Assembly: GCA_021773245.1 (NCBI GenBank)
Contig: JAJFKK010000125.1
Span: 1-57,748, forward strand
DNA: 57,748 nt
Direction: 5' to 3'
Source: Gammaproteobacteria bacterium
Lineage (GTDB): Bacteria > Pseudomonadota > Gammaproteobacteria > Eutrophobiales > Eutrophobiaceae
The translations under genes were made by a program, and so were the position numbers. Within the stretch, counting starts at the first letter, position 1, and the number at the start of each line of letters is the position of its first letter. A model generated the notes under the pieces. The model saw nothing but the letters and a program-made list of their open reading frames with translations, searched no databases and was not told the DNA's origin. Of the stretch, positions 17,308 through 27,608 are shown piece by piece.

Positions 17308-17980
17308 GAGAATACTTGTTGTTTGACGTAACAATGGAGTGGGTAAATGATGGGCGTAAGTAGAAGCCACGTGGCAATGTTAATGAGTTTGCTTCTGATT
17401 GATTCTTATCTATTGTCAAACTTGCAGCATTTGCGGCTTTTGGCCTGATTTGTAAACAGGTTCCCATGGATGCACTTATTTTATCAACTTCGCCCAAGAC
17501 AATCATATCGCAAAGCTCTTGCCAGTCTTCTTTTAATTGTTTTTTTTGACGTGTATCGGGTTTCCATAGGACAGGTGTACCTATTCGACGTAATGCAATA
17601 GGAATGGTTTTGCTTGCTTCAAATGGAATCCAAAGTACATGTGCCAGTTTATGATGTACGAGTGAATTTTCCCATGAGGATAAAGCAATAGGATCTAGTT
17701 GGGCGACGCAAATATATGTGGATTCTTTAGGTTTTCCATTCTCATCAATAGGAATCGTTTTTAATTCTATGTCTAAGTTAATAAAATCGGGTTTAGGTGC
17801 ACTTGCTGCTTCGGCACCAAGATACTGCTCAAGTAAAGTACCAAACCAACCTTTTGCATGAACTAATGATTCGGGAACATCAATATTCATTTTATTGGCG
17901 AGTTGTTGAATGGTCATGCCAGCTAAACTATTTGCTCGTTCCATTAATTCTTGCTTATTAGTCGGCGCTAAATTTTGCAT
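17300..17980 (-). CDS. mutH: DNA mismatch repair endonuclease MutH
   Basis: 226 aa, the normal MutH length. The catalytic D-x(n)-E-x-K motif is in DFINLDIELKTIPI (about residues 66-79). Other family blocks are KGWFGTLLEQYLGA, LDPIALSSWENSLVHHKLAHVLWIPFE and GTPVLWKP. MutH nicks the unmethylated strand at hemimethylated GATC sites after MutS-MutL activation. Its presence implies Dam methylation in this organism and narrows it to the MutH-bearing Gammaproteobacteria. It lies 19 bp downstream of glnD on the same strand. Confidence 0.95.
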   Translation of the reverse strand: MQNLAPTNKQELMERANSLAGMTIQQLANKMNIDVPESLVHAKGWFGTLLEQYLGAEAASAPKPDFINLDIELKTIPIDENGKPKESTYICVAQLDPIALSSWENSLVHHKLAHVLWIPFEASKTIPIALRRIGTPVLWKPDTRQKKQLKEDWQELCDMIVLGEVDKISASMGTCLQIRPKAANAASLTIDKNQSEANSLTLPRGFYLRPSFTHSIVTSNNKYSHE

Positions 17981-17999
17981 TATTCTATTAAGAAAAAAA

Positions 18000-20645
18000 T
18001 TAGGAAAGCGCGGCTAAAATCGAATTTTTTAAACATTCAAATTTTAGCGGATCGTCAATTGCCTTGTCTTCATCATTTCGTAAATAAAAAATATCTTCTA
18101 CGCGTTCACCATAGGTTGCTATTTTTGCACCTTGCAGTTTAGAACCACATTGTTCCATTGCTGTACTAATTCGTGAGAGAACACCTGGGCGATCCATAGT
18201 GCTAACTTCCATGATGGTACGATTATTTTTTTCATCTGTTTCGAAAAAAATACGAGTTGGTAATGTAAAACTTTTTAATTGCCTGTTTTCTATCCATTTA
18301 CTATGTTGCGGTATGCCTGTAGTTGATATTAAGTCGTTTAATATATTTGTCTTGATTTCTTTACAACGTTCTTTTGTTTTTATTCTTTCCCCATCATTTT
18401 TAAGCACAATAAAGGTATCGAGTGTAAAACCTTTACGATTAGTAATAATCCTTGCATCAAGAATATTCAAGCTCAGACGCTCGATTGTTTTTGTTATTGT
18501 CGCAAAGATATTTTTTCTGTCATGCATATAAACGAAGATTAGGCTTCCACCACGCGTGGATTCTCGATGAGCCATAATTAGAGGTTCGTCTACCTTCTTA
18601 TGATTAAGGATACCTTCTGTATGCCATGCAATTTCATCAGGCGAATGCCTTAAAAAATAATCGTTGCCAACTGATTTCCATAAATCAAGAATGCTTTGTT
18701 CATCTAGATTTTTTTCAGAGAGTAGTGCAAGTGACTCTCGCCTTATGTCTTTTATCTTTTCGTTTCTAAGAATAGGTTTTTCTTTTCCGCGTCTTAGTTC
18801 TTGTAAGGTTCTGTGATAAAGCGTTGTGAGTAATGTCGCTCGCCAACTGTTCCAGAGTTCGGGGTTGGTTCCACAGATATCAGCTACAGTAAGAATATGT
18901 AGATAGTTGAGATGAAGTTGGTCTCGGACTTCATTGGCAAACTCGGTAATAGTTTCAGGGTCGTCTATATCTTTACGTTGAGCCGTTTTGCTCATCAGTA
19001 AATGTTTTTCAACTAACCATGCGACTAGTTTTGAATCGTAGTCGCTTAGTTGATGCAGTTTACAAAATTCGAGAGCATCTTTGACGCCCAGTTTTGCATG
19101 GTCACCGCCACGACCTTTAGCAATGTCATGAAATAAACCTGCAAAATATAATAACTCGAGTTTTGGTAATCTCTTTATAATGTCATTACAGTTTGGAAAC
19201 TTGGTTTTATATTCGTCAGTGCCTAACAACCGCATTTGTTGTATGACGGTCAGAATATGTTCATCTACAGTGTAGACATGAAATAAATCAAACTGCATTA
19301 AACCTTCTATACTAGCGAACGAAGGTATATAAGCACCTAGAACACCGTAACGGTGCATCATTCTTAATTTATGACCAACTAAATTGGGTTGTTTCATTAT
19401 TTCCAGAAATAAGCTTCGGTTTCTGATGTCATTTCGAAAATTATCGTCTATTAAATAAAGGCTTTTTCTAATTAGACGTATCGTGCTGGCCCTAACGCCT
19501 TTTATCTTAGGATCTTGTTGAATTAATAAGAAGATTTCAAATAGAGCAAAAGGCTGTTTTTTGAAGACATTTTTGTTTGCGACTTCTATAAAATCATTTC
19601 TTTTTTGAAAACGTGAATTAATAGCTATGATTTTTTCTTTTCTTTTGCTATAGATTATTTCTTCTTCAAAATGCTGCAATAATATTTCATTTAAACGACT
19701 TATTTCACGAATTGTTTTGAAATACATCTTCATGAATTCTTCAATGCCTTTATTTTCTTTGCCCTTAAAACCAAGCAATTCAGCTACACTTCTTTGGTAA
19801 TCGAATAGCAGTCGATCTTCTCGTCTATTGGTCGTCATATGTAAAGCAAAACGAATGCGCCACAAAAGATTTTGACCTGTCTTGAGAACCATGTATTCAT
19901 CACGAGATAGAAACTTGTGTTTAATGAGGTTGCTAATATCGATATTATCGAATTGCCGTTCTGCTACCCAAGCGATCATTTGTATGTCGCGTAAACCACC
20001 GGGCGATTCTTTTATGTTGGGCTCAAGCTTGTTTGTTGAGTCGCTGTATTTTTCATGCCTTATTTTTTGTTCAAGTAATTTTTCTTCAAAGAACTTTTTA
20101 GTTGACCATATCTTTTTGGGGCCGGTTGCTTTACGCATATCTTCATGAAGTTTTTCATCTCCACAAATTAACCGTGATTCCATAATATTAGTAATGACAG
20201 TAATGTCATTCTTAGCTTCAAACTTACATTCTTTTACTGTTCTAACACTGTGACCAACCTCGAGACCAAAATCCCATAAGAAAGTAAGGAAAGATTGCAG
20301 CTGTTGCTCAACTTCTTTTTTTAATCTTGGTTTTTGCAACACCATTAGATCAATATCTGAAGCAAGCAAAAGTTCATTACGGCCGTAACCGCCAACCGCA
20401 ATTAAGCTCAGTTGGTCAGAATTAATAAACTGTTTCCAAGCAAAAATGAGGAGTTGGTCTATGAGCCAACCCTGTTGTCTCACTAATATCTCAATATCTT
20501 CGCCTGAGTTAAAATGATCAGTAAGATATTCGTAACCATCTTGAAGTGCTTTTTTGAATAAGGTTAGAGGTGCGTGATTCTGTTTGAGACTTTTACTGAA
20601 ACTGTTTTTATCAAACAAATATTTATCGGCAATTATTTTTTCCAT
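18000..20645 (-). CDS. glnD: [Protein-PII] uridylyltransferase/uridylyl-removing enzyme GlnD
   Basis: 881 aa, as expected for GlnD. The nucleotidyltransferase domain has AVGGYGRNELLLASDIDLMVL near residues 85-105. The HD domain has the metal motif LFHDIAKGRGGDHAKLG near 510-525. Two C-terminal ACT domains are visible (FVYMHDRKNIFATITKTIERL and MEVSTMDRPGVLSRISTAMEQ). It uridylylates PII when glutamine is low and removes UMP when glutamine is high. Its start codon abuts the map stop with no gap, the same map-glnD arrangement as in E. coli. Confidence 0.96.
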   Translation of the reverse strand: MEKIIADKYLFDKNSFSKSLKQNHAPLTLFKKALQDGYEYLTDHFNSGEDIEILVRQQGWLIDQLLIFAWKQFINSDQLSLIAVGGYGRNELLLASDIDLMVLQKPRLKKEVEQQLQSFLTFLWDFGLEVGHSVRTVKECKFEAKNDITVITNIMESRLICGDEKLHEDMRKATGPKKIWSTKKFFEEKLLEQKIRHEKYSDSTNKLEPNIKESPGGLRDIQMIAWVAERQFDNIDISNLIKHKFLSRDEYMVLKTGQNLLWRIRFALHMTTNRREDRLLFDYQRSVAELLGFKGKENKGIEEFMKMYFKTIREISRLNEILLQHFEEEIIYSKRKEKIIAINSRFQKRNDFIEVANKNVFKKQPFALFEIFLLIQQDPKIKGVRASTIRLIRKSLYLIDDNFRNDIRNRSLFLEIMKQPNLVGHKLRMMHRYGVLGAYIPSFASIEGLMQFDLFHVYTVDEHILTVIQQMRLLGTDEYKTKFPNCNDIIKRLPKLELLYFAGLFHDIAKGRGGDHAKLGVKDALEFCKLHQLSDYDSKLVAWLVEKHLLMSKTAQRKDIDDPETITEFANEVRDQLHLNYLHILTVADICGTNPELWNSWRATLLTTLYHRTLQELRRGKEKPILRNEKIKDIRRESLALLSEKNLDEQSILDLWKSVGNDYFLRHSPDEIAWHTEGILNHKKVDEPLIMAHRESTRGGSLIFVYMHDRKNIFATITKTIERLSLNILDARIITNRKGFTLDTFIVLKNDGERIKTKERCKEIKTNILNDLISTTGIPQHSKWIENRQLKSFTLPTRIFFETDEKNNRTIMEVSTMDRPGVLSRISTAMEQCGSKLQGAKIATYGERVEDIFYLRNDEDKAIDDPLKFECLKNSILAALS

Positions 20646-21413
20646 TTAAATACTTTCATCTGAACGTTGGGTGAGAACATCATAACCACTTTCGGTAACA
20701 AGAATTGTATGTTCCCATTGTGCTGATAGACTTCTGTCTTTTGTAACAACAGTCCATTCATCAGCAAGTAATTTAACCTGACGTTTTCCAAGGTTGATCA
20801 TCGGTTCGATAGTAAAAGTCATGCCTGCTTCCAACTTTAGTCCGGTATTCGGTTTACCGTAATGCAGGATCTGTGGATCTTCGTGAAATTCCTTACCAAT
20901 TCCATGTCCACAATATTCTCTAACAACTGAACAATGATTAGTTTCTGCTAATGATTGAATGCTATAGCCAATATCTCCTAAACTAACTCCTGGTTTAACC
21001 ATTTCTATACCTTTTTTCATGCAGTCATAGGTTAGCTCGACCAGACGTTTTGCTCGAATGGAAGGTTCTCCAATAAAAAACATCTTACTAGTATCACCAT
21101 GATAACCATCCTTAATGACAGTAATATCAATATTGATAATATCGCCGTTTTTGAGTTTTTTATCCCCAGGGATACCATGACAGACAACATGATTTATCGA
21201 AGTACAGATAGATTTGGGAAATCCGCGATAATTTAGTGGCGCAGGTATCGCTTTTTGCTCATTTACGATGTAATTATGGCAAATTTGGTCTAATTCGTCG
21301 GTTGTTACGCCACTTTGTACTGTAGAGCCAATCATTTCGAGTACATCGGCCGCTAGGCGTCCAGCAACGCGCATTTTCTCGATTTCATCAGCTGTTTTGA
21401 TTGATACAGACAT
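20646..21413 (-). CDS. map: Methionine aminopeptidase, type I
   Basis: 255 aa. All the type I metal-site blocks are present: VCHGIPGDKKLKNGDIINIDIT (H and first D), GYHGDTSKMF (second D), REYCGHGIGKEFHEDPQ (H), FTIEPMI (E) and WEHTILVTESG (E). It removes the initiator methionine from nascent proteins. It is divergent from rpsB, as in enteric bacteria, and abuts glnD downstream. Confidence 0.97.
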   Translation of the reverse strand: MSVSIKTADEIEKMRVAGRLAADVLEMIGSTVQSGVTTDELDQICHNYIVNEQKAIPAPLNYRGFPKSICTSINHVVCHGIPGDKKLKNGDIINIDITVIKDGYHGDTSKMFFIGEPSIRAKRLVELTYDCMKKGIEMVKPGVSLGDIGYSIQSLAETNHCSVVREYCGHGIGKEFHEDPQILHYGKPNTGLKLEAGMTFTIEPMINLGKRQVKLLADEWTVVTKDRSLSAQWEHTILVTESGYDVLTQRSDESI

Positions 21414-21438
21414 ATTTTATAGTTTGGTATGGTTGTCG

Positions 21439-21467
21439 TTGTTGTGGTAATTGTTCTATGGTATAAA
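21439..21467 (+). promoter_or_regulatory. Candidate sigma-70 promoter of rpsB-tsf
   Basis: TTGTTG at 21439-21444, a 17-bp spacer, and TATAAA at 21462-21467, followed by a GC-rich discriminator, GCGCTCGCG. Such discriminators are typical of stringently controlled ribosomal promoters. The transcript would carry a leader of about 140 nt before the rpsB ATG. Confidence 0.5.
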
Positions 21468-21519
21468 GCGCTCGCGATTTTCGCAAATACTTAAATTTTA
21501 ACTGTCACACGCACGCTTC

Positions 21520-21612
21520 AACCATATATGGGGTGCCTGATTTCAAGTTGTTAGATATCAGGTTGTTATATGGGGAGTGCGGAGGCTTAACCCTACACTA
21601 GGAGATACAAAC
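21520..21612 (+). promoter_or_regulatory. rpsB 5' leader, possible S2 autoregulatory RNA
   Basis: The leader contains CCTGAT...ATCAGG (21536-21562) able to pair around a loop, flanked by two near-identical strings, ATATGGGGTGCC and ATATGGGGAGTGC, then GGCTTAACCC before the AGGAG ribosome binding site. In E. coli and relatives S2 represses rpsB-tsf through a structured leader; position and structure potential fit, but I have not folded or aligned it. Confidence 0.45.
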
Positions 21613-22584
21613 ATGTCTAACGTCACCATGCGTGAAATGCTGGAGGCTGGTGTTCATTTTGGCCACCAAACTCGATACTGGAATCCCAGTATGGCACCAT
21701 TTTTATTTGGTCAGCGCAATAAAATCCATATTATTAACTTGGAAAAAACTCTTCCTTTGTACGAAGAAGCGATGAATTTTGTCAGTAAAATGGCTTCAAA
21801 GAAGGGCACTATATTATTTGTCGGTACTAAACGAGCTGCGCAATCAATTGTGGCCGAAGAGGCTGCACGATGCGGCATGCCTTATATCAATCGTCGCTGG
21901 TTAGGTGGTTTATTAACCAACTTTAAAACAGTTAAAGGTTCGATTAATCGATTGAAAGAAATCGAAACTATGCAAACTGATGGTAGTTTTGAACGTATTA
22001 ATAAGAAGGAACAACTCATGCTCAGACGCGAGTTGGATAAATTGAAAGCCAATCTATCTGGTATTAAAGATATGAGGGGCATTCCTGACGCTATATTTAT
22101 TGTTGATGTTGGTTATGAAAATATTGCAGTAAATGAAGCGGTGAAGCTTGGCATACCTGTTGTCGGTATTGTTGATAGTAATAATAGCCCTAAAGGCGTT
22201 GATTACGTTATTCCAGGCAATGATGATGCGATTCGTTCTATTACGCTTTATGCCAAAGGCATAGCAGATGCAATTCTAGATAGTCGTCAATCGATCGCCC
22301 ATTTAGGTGGCACCGATGAAAATAACGATGATCTAGTTGAAATTGATGATTCAGGTGCGCCTGTTGTAGCAACTGAAGCCGTGGCCAAGCCTAAAGTAGC
22401 CAAGAAAACAACTAAGAAAAAGGTTGTAAAGAAAGCTGAATCAGCTGAAGCAGAAAAAACACCTGCTGCTGAAGGTGATAAAGAGGCAGTTAAAAAGAAA
22501 GCTACGGCCAAGAAAAAAGTTGCTAAGAAGAAAGTAGCAAAAAAAGTTACTAAGAAGACAGCTGCTAAGGCTGATGACGAATAA
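21613..22584 (+). CDS. rpsB: 30S ribosomal protein S2 with long basic C-terminal tail
   Basis: 323 aa from the ATG at 21613 ([13 protein letters not shown]), with AGGAG 8 nt upstream; the track start 12 codons earlier lies in the leader. Conserved blocks include [39 protein letters not shown] and [15 protein letters not shown]. coli S2 is 241 aa. Here about 80 extra residues follow the core and are mostly lysine, alanine and glutamate, with [16 protein letters not shown]-like repeats reminiscent of histone H1 tails. The core matches S2 throughout. tsf follows after 45 bp. Confidence 0.97.
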   Translation: MSNVTMREMLEAGVHFGHQTRYWNPSMAPFLFGQRNKIHIINLEKTLPLYEEAMNFVSKMASKKGTILFVGTKRAAQSIVAEEAARCGMPYINRRWLGGLLTNFKTVKGSINRLKEIETMQTDGSFERINKKEQLMLRRELDKLKANLSGIKDMRGIPDAIFIVDVGYENIAVNEAVKLGIPVVGIVDSNNSPKGVDYVIPGNDDAIRSITLYAKGIADAILDSRQSIAHLGGTDENNDDLVEIDDSGAPVVATEAVAKPKVAKKTTKKKVVKKAESAEAEKTPAAEGDKEAVKKKATAKKKVAKKKVAKKVTKKTAAKADDE

Positions 22585-22629
22585 CAAGCTGTTGTTATTT
22601 AGTTTAGAAAATTTTAGAGGATTTATTAG

Positions 22630-23499
22630 ATGCAAATTACTGCTTCATTAGTTAAAGAGCTTCGCGAACGTACTGGCGCGGGCATGATGGATTGTAAAAA
22701 GGCTTTGCAAGAAGCTGATGGTAATATAGAAGTCGCCATTGAAGAAATGCGTAAATCAGGTGCAGCAAAAGCGGCTAAAAAAGCGGGTCGTATTGCTGCT
22801 GAAGGCGTTATCTCCATTAAGCAAGATGGAAAGGATGTCACGATTTTAGAAACCAATTGTGAAACTGATTTTGTCGCTAAAGATGAAAATTTTCTTTCAT
22901 TCACTAACGGTGTTATCGATGTCGTTAACGCACAAAACCCAAGTGATGTTGATGAATTAATGGGACTAAGTTTGGGTGATCAGACCGTTGAAGAAGCAAA
23001 TCAACAGTTGGTTACCAAGATTGGAGAAAAAATTACAGTTCGTCGTTTTGAGAAACGAACAGCTGCAGATCAAGTTGGCACTTATTCTCATGGAACACGT
23101 ATAGGTGTTGTTGTTGAACTAGAAGGCGGTGATGAAGCATTAGCTAAAGATTTAGCCATGCATATTGCGGCTAGTAAACCTGTTTGCGTTAGTGAAGATC
23201 AAGTCTCCCAAGATGTTCTTGATAAAGAAAAAGAAATTTTTTCAGCACAGGCTGCAGAAAGTGGTAAGCCTGAAGATATTATTGAAAAAATGGTTTCTGG
23301 TCGAATAAAGAAGTATTTAAAAGAAATTACTTTACTAGGTCAGCCTTTTGTTAAAGATCCTGATCAAACAGTAGAAAAACTTCTTAAAGCTGCAAATGCT
23401 TCAGTTACCTCATTTATTCGTTATGAAGTAGGTGAAGGTATTGAAAAGAAAGTGGATAACTTCGCTGAAGAAGTTATGTCTCAGGCCCAAGGAGACTAA
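22630..23499 (+). CDS. tsf: Elongation factor Ts
   Basis: 289 aa with TTAGAGGA upstream of the ATG. The N-terminal UBA-like domain has [21 protein letters not shown], followed by the EF-Tu contact [17 protein letters not shown], both invariant in EF-Ts. It recycles EF-Tu-GDP to the GTP form. It follows rpsB in the usual operon and ends directly before pyrH. Confidence 0.97.
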   Translation: MQITASLVKELRERTGAGMMDCKKALQEADGNIEVAIEEMRKSGAAKAAKKAGRIAAEGVISIKQDGKDVTILETNCETDFVAKDENFLSFTNGVIDVVNAQNPSDVDELMGLSLGDQTVEEANQQLVTKIGEKITVRRFEKRTAADQVGTYSHGTRIGVVVELEGGDEALAKDLAMHIAASKPVCVSEDQVSQDVLDKEKEIFSAQAAESGKPEDIIEKMVSGRIKKYLKEITLLGQPFVKDPDQTVEKLLKAANASVTSFIRYEVGEGIEKKVDNFAEEVMSQAQGD

Positions 23500-23502
23500 T
23501 TG

Positions 23503-24234
23503 ATGTCTAACCCGTCCAATAAAATAAAATATAGACGGGTTTTGTTAAAACTTAGTGGTGAAGCACTGATGGGCGATGAGTCTTATGGCATCGACCCTAA
23601 AGTTATTGACCGTCTTGCTAATGAAATTGCTGAGCTTTGTAAACAAGGTACTGAAATTGCCATTGTTATTGGTGGTGGCAATATTTTTCGTGGAACAGGT
23701 CTAGCAGCAGCAGGTATCGATCGTGTCACAGCTGATCATATGGGTATGCTGGCGACGATTATGAATTCACTTGCGATGCAAGATGCTCTGGAGCGAGTTA
23801 ACCTACATGCTAGAGTTATGTCGGCTCTAAAGATAAATGAAGTGTGTGAAGATTACATTCGTCGGCGTGCCGTACGCCATCTTCAAAAGGGACGAATTGT
23901 TATTCTTGCTGCTGGAACAGGTAATCCATTTTTTACTACAGATTCTGCAGCAAGCTTACGCGCAATAGAACTCGGCGCTGAATTATTAATCAAAGCGACT
24001 AAGGTCGATGGCGTTTATTCTTCTGACCCCGTTAAAGATAAAAGTGCTGTTCGTTATGAATCATTAAATTATGATGAAGTCATTGAACGTAAACTTGGGG
24101 TCATGGATACAACTGCTGTTGTACTTTGCCGTGATAACCATATGCCTTTAAGAGTTTTAGATATGACAAAACCAGGGTCACTTTTGAAAGCGGCACAAGG
24201 TGAAAACGAAGGAACCTTGGTAAGTAACGCTTAG
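23503..24234 (+). CDS. pyrH: UMP kinase
   Basis: 243 aa. The ATG at 23503 is three bases after the tsf stop, with AAGGAGA inside the tsf end; the track used the TTG just before it. Family motifs are [74 protein letters not shown] and [15 protein letters not shown]. It phosphorylates UMP to UDP, feeding nucleotide and lipid A sugar supply, and is a hexameric, GTP-regulated bacterial enzyme. Confidence 0.97.
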   Translation: MSNPSNKIKYRRVLLKLSGEALMGDESYGIDPKVIDRLANEIAELCKQGTEIAIVIGGGNIFRGTGLAAAGIDRVTADHMGMLATIMNSLAMQDALERVNLHARVMSALKINEVCEDYIRRRAVRHLQKGRIVILAAGTGNPFFTTDSAASLRAIELGAELLIKATKVDGVYSSDPVKDKSAVRYESLNYDEVIERKLGVMDTTAVVLCRDNHMPLRVLDMTKPGSLLKAAQGENEGTLVSNA

Positions 24235-24251
24235 CCTGAGGAAATTAGAAA

Positions 24252-24809
24252 ATGATCGAAGATATTATTAGTGATGCAAAAAGTCGAATGACAAAAAGTT
24301 TCGAATCGCTGAAAACTGAAATGTCTAAAATTAGAACAGGGCGCGCTCATCCTAGTTTGTTAGAACAGGTTAAAGTGAGCTATTACGGTAGTGAAACTCC
24401 GTTAAGTCAAGTAGCGAGCATTAATGTTGTCGATGCCAGAATGCTCGGTGTTAATGCCTTTGATAAGAGTAGTGTTCCTGATATTGAAAAGGCTATTATG
24501 AATGCTAACTTGGGATTGAATCCAGTTACGACGGGAGATTTGATTAGAGTACCTTTACCTGCTTTAACTGAAGAAAGAAGAAAAGACCTCATTAAAGTTG
24601 TCCGTGGTGAAGCAGAAAAAGCACGTGTGGCGATTCGTAATATTCGTCGTGATGCAAATTCATCATGTAAAGAACTAGTCAAAGAGAAAATGATATCTGA
24701 AGATGATGAACGGAAAGCGGAAGATCGAATTCAAAAGTTAACAAATGAAAACATTGCAACTATAGACAAAAGTCTTGAGCAAAAAGAAGCAGAGATGCTT
24801 GAAATATAA
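24252..24809 (+). CDS. frr: Ribosome recycling factor
   Basis: 185 aa, exactly the usual length. It has the [16 protein letters not shown] and [36 protein letters not shown] signatures of the long helical domain. Together with EF-G it splits post-termination ribosomes. It lies 17 bp after pyrH, with a TGAGGAAA ribosome binding site. Confidence 0.97.
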   Translation: MIEDIISDAKSRMTKSFESLKTEMSKIRTGRAHPSLLEQVKVSYYGSETPLSQVASINVVDARMLGVNAFDKSSVPDIEKAIMNANLGLNPVTTGDLIRVPLPALTEERRKDLIKVVRGEAEKARVAIRNIRRDANSSCKELVKEKMISEDDERKAEDRIQKLTNENIATIDKSLEQKEAEMLEI

Positions 24810-24858
24810 ATCGTATATTTAAGATTTCAGTTTTTAAGTGCGCTAATTAATTAGACAG

Positions 24859-25602
24859 ATGAATACTGAGTCTAATCAAATCAAGCCAAATCATATTGCC
24901 ATTGTCATGGATGGTAACGGCAGATGGGCAAAAAAAAGAAATATGCCTCGAGTAGCGGGTCATCGTGCTGGTGTTAAAGCTCTTAGAAAGTTAATAGAAC
25001 ATGCTGTCAAAATAAAATTGAAAGCAATGACTGTATATGCTTTTAGTCGTGAAAACTGGCAGCGGCCTGAAAAAGAAGTTGGATTGTTAATGGATCTTTT
25101 TATGACGGCATTACAGTCTGAAGTAAAAGATCTGCATAAAAATAATGTTCGCTTAAAGTTTATTGGTGATAAAGCGGCATTCAGTGACAAACTACAAGTC
25201 GCTATTGCTGATTCTGAATCGCTAACAGCTTCAAACTCAGGTTTATCTTTAAATGTTGCTGCAAATTACAGTGGTCGGTGGGATATTACCCAAGCTTTAC
25301 AATCGATCGGCCAAGAGCTTGAAGCAAAAACAATAAATGCAAAAGACATAGATGAATCACTCATAAATGGGAAGTTATCATTAGCTAATAATGACGAGCC
25401 TGACCTTTTTATTCGCACAGGTGGAGAGCAGAGAATAAGTAATTATCTATTGTGGCAAATAGCTTATACCGAGTTGTATTTTACTGATACCCTCTGGCCA
25501 GATTTTGATTCTGTACAACTAGATGGCGCTATAGAATGGTTTTCTAGTCGACAAAGAAGATTTGGAAAAACATCTGAACAAATAGAACAGGGCAATATTT
25601 AA
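24859..25602 (+). CDS. uppS: Undecaprenyl diphosphate synthase
   Basis: 247 aa. The catalytic IVMDGNGRWAKKRNMPR at residues about 14-30 holds the essential aspartate. GHRAGVKALRKLI, YAFSRENWQRP and the C-terminal DLFIRTGGEQRISNYLLWQIAYTELYF follow. It makes the C55 isoprenoid carrier for peptidoglycan and O-antigen. It lies between frr and cdsA. Confidence 0.96.
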   Translation: MNTESNQIKPNHIAIVMDGNGRWAKKRNMPRVAGHRAGVKALRKLIEHAVKIKLKAMTVYAFSRENWQRPEKEVGLLMDLFMTALQSEVKDLHKNNVRLKFIGDKAAFSDKLQVAIADSESLTASNSGLSLNVAANYSGRWDITQALQSIGQELEAKTINAKDIDESLINGKLSLANNDEPDLFIRTGGEQRISNYLLWQIAYTELYFTDTLWPDFDSVQLDGAIEWFSSRQRRFGKTSEQIEQGNI

Positions 25603-25608
25603 AACCTT

Positions 25609-26430
25609 ATGCTTAGAAATAGAATAATAACTGCTGCAGTCTTAATACCTATTGTTGTCGCCTTTATTTTTTTAGCTGATTTAAAATGGTTTGCATTATT
25701 ATTCTCTGTTTTTGCTGTTATTGGTGCTTGGGAATGGGCAGGGCTATGTAAATTAAAAGAAAAATATAAGTATCTGTACAGTTTATTTGTTTTGCTTATT
25801 TTAGCCGGGATATATTGGCTTGATAGTCGTTCCTTATATGAGAGTGTTATTTTTTTTGGCGCTGTGTATTGGCTCATCGCTGTTGTTCTGATTGTGTCAT
25901 ACCAGAAGCAATATAATTTGTTACCAAATTTCCCTTTAATACTCATTCTAGTTGGTCTATTTTTACTTATTCCAATGTGGTCTAGTTTGATATTATTAAA
26001 ATCTTCTACTGCGCATGGCGCTTCTTTAATTATGTGTCTTATGTTGCTTATCTGGGGTGCAGACACAGCCGCATATTTTGCAGGTAAAAAATGGGGTAAG
26101 CGTAAGCTCGCGAGCCGTGTTAGTCCTGGTAAAACATGGGAAGGTACTATCGGAGGTGTTCTTTCAACTGTTGTTATAACAATATGCTATGTTGTATTTT
26201 CGAATGAAAATATAAGTGATGGTTTAATGTTTATTGGTTTAGCAATATTGACAGTGATTGCTTCAGTATTTGGCGATTTAATGGAAAGCTTGGTAAAACG
26301 CGAAGCAGGTCAAAAAGATAGTGGCAGTATACTTCCTGGACACGGTGGCGTTATGGATAGAATAGATAGTTTAACTGCAGCTAGTCCGATTTTTGTATCG
26401 GGTGTTATTTATTTAGGATTGATTGGATGA
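25609..26430 (+). CDS. cdsA: Phosphatidate cytidylyltransferase
   Basis: 273 aa integral membrane protein with about eight hydrophobic helices. The C-terminal family signature is intact: [58 protein letters not shown] is also characteristic. It makes CDP-diacylglycerol, the branch point for phospholipids. Its stop overlaps the dxr start by 4 bp (ATGA), so the two are coupled. Confidence 0.96.
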   Translation: MLRNRIITAAVLIPIVVAFIFLADLKWFALLFSVFAVIGAWEWAGLCKLKEKYKYLYSLFVLLILAGIYWLDSRSLYESVIFFGAVYWLIAVVLIVSYQKQYNLLPNFPLILILVGLFLLIPMWSSLILLKSSTAHGASLIMCLMLLIWGADTAAYFAGKKWGKRKLASRVSPGKTWEGTIGGVLSTVVITICYVVFSNENISDGLMFIGLAILTVIASVFGDLMESLVKREAGQKDSGSILPGHGGVMDRIDSLTAASPIFVSGVIYLGLIG

Positions 26431-27608
26431 AAGGCATTACTGTACTTGGTTCTACTGGCAGCATTGGCGTTAATACCCTCGATGTAATTTTGCGGCACCC
26501 TGATAAATATCATGTCAAAGCGTTAACAGCTAATACTAATGTTGGAACTTTATTAGAGCAGTGTATTAAACATGAACCTGAATATGCCGTCATGGTGAAT
26601 GAAGAGGCCGCATCAAAATTAGAAAAAGAGTTAAAGAATAAATCTTCATCTATTACTGTATTAAGCGGCGTCGATGGATTATTAAAAGTAGCCGAACTTG
26701 ATGATGTTGATTATGTTATGGCTGCAATTGTTGGTGCAGCAGGGTTATTACCAACATTAGGTGCAGCTAAAGCAGGTAAGCGGGTCTTACTTGCCAATAA
26801 AGAAGCATTGGTTATGTCTGGTAAATTATTCATGGACACTGTAGAAGAGAATAATGCAGAATTATTACCTATTGATAGTGAGCATAATGCAATTTTTCAA
26901 TGCATGCCGACGGATTTTGGAAAAAATGTAGAAGCTTTAGGTGTTAAAAAAGTTTTATTAACTGCATCAGGCGGCCCTTTTCGAACAACACCTTTAAATG
27001 AATTATCTTCTATGACCCCAGATCAAGCTTGCGCGCATCCGAACTGGGTCATGGGCAGGAAAATATCAGTAGATTCTGCAACGATGATGAATAAGGGATT
27101 AGAAATTATTGAAGCTTGTTGGTTATTTCATGTACAAGCTGATTTCATTCAAGTCGTTATTCATCCCCAAAGTGTTATTCATTCATTAGTTGAATATAAT
27201 GATGGCTCAGTGTTGGCGCAGTTAGGTAATCCAGATATGCGCACTCCTATTGCCTATGGTATGGCTTGGCCGGAAAGAATTGATGCAGGTGTAGAGCGAC
27301 TTGATTTATTTGATATTGCCCAGCTTGATTTTTTGGCGCCAGATGAACAACGATTTCCTTGTTTAAGGCTTGCTCGAGAAGCTATGCAACAAGGAGGAAC
27401 AAGTAGTGCTATTTTAAATGCTGCAAATGAGATAGCTGTAAATCAATTTTTAGAAAAGCAAATTCAATTTACAGATATCGCTCGTGTTATTGAAGCAGTA
27501 TTAGAGAATGTGACACAACATGAAGCGGATTCACTTGATATTATTCTTGATGACGACAAATTGGCACGGGAATACGCATTAACTTTTATAAAAGGGTTGG
27601 CAGCATGA
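26427..27608 (+). CDS. dxr: 1-deoxy-D-xylulose 5-phosphate reductoisomerase
   Basis: 393 aa. The NADPH motif is [14 protein letters not shown]. Other hallmarks are [26 protein letters not shown] (metal acid), LTASGGPFR and [23 protein letters not shown]. It catalyses the committed step of the MEP isoprenoid pathway, supplying precursors to uppS two genes upstream. Both ends overlap neighbours by 4 bp. The position after cdsA is the pseudomonad-type order. Confidence 0.97.
   Translation: MKGITVLGSTGSIGVNTLDVILRHPDKYHVKALTANTNVGTLLEQCIKHEPEYAVMVNEEAASKLEKELKNKSSSITVLSGVDGLLKVAELDDVDYVMAAIVGAAGLLPTLGAAKAGKRVLLANKEALVMSGKLFMDTVEENNAELLPIDSEHNAIFQCMPTDFGKNVEALGVKKVLLTASGGPFRTTPLNELSSMTPDQACAHPNWVMGRKISVDSATMMNKGLEIIEACWLFHVQADFIQVVIHPQSVIHSLVEYNDGSVLAQLGNPDMRTPIAYGMAWPERIDAGVERLDLFDIAQLDFLAPDEQRFPCLRLAREAMQQGGTSSAILNAANEIAVNQFLEKQIQFTDIARVIEAVLENVTQHEADSLDIILDDDKLAREYALTFIKGLAA

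Noticed and set aside
25599-26066. 155-aa minus-strand ORF opposite cdsA
   Set aside because: Antisense to the conserved cdsA coding sequence, with no start signals of its own.
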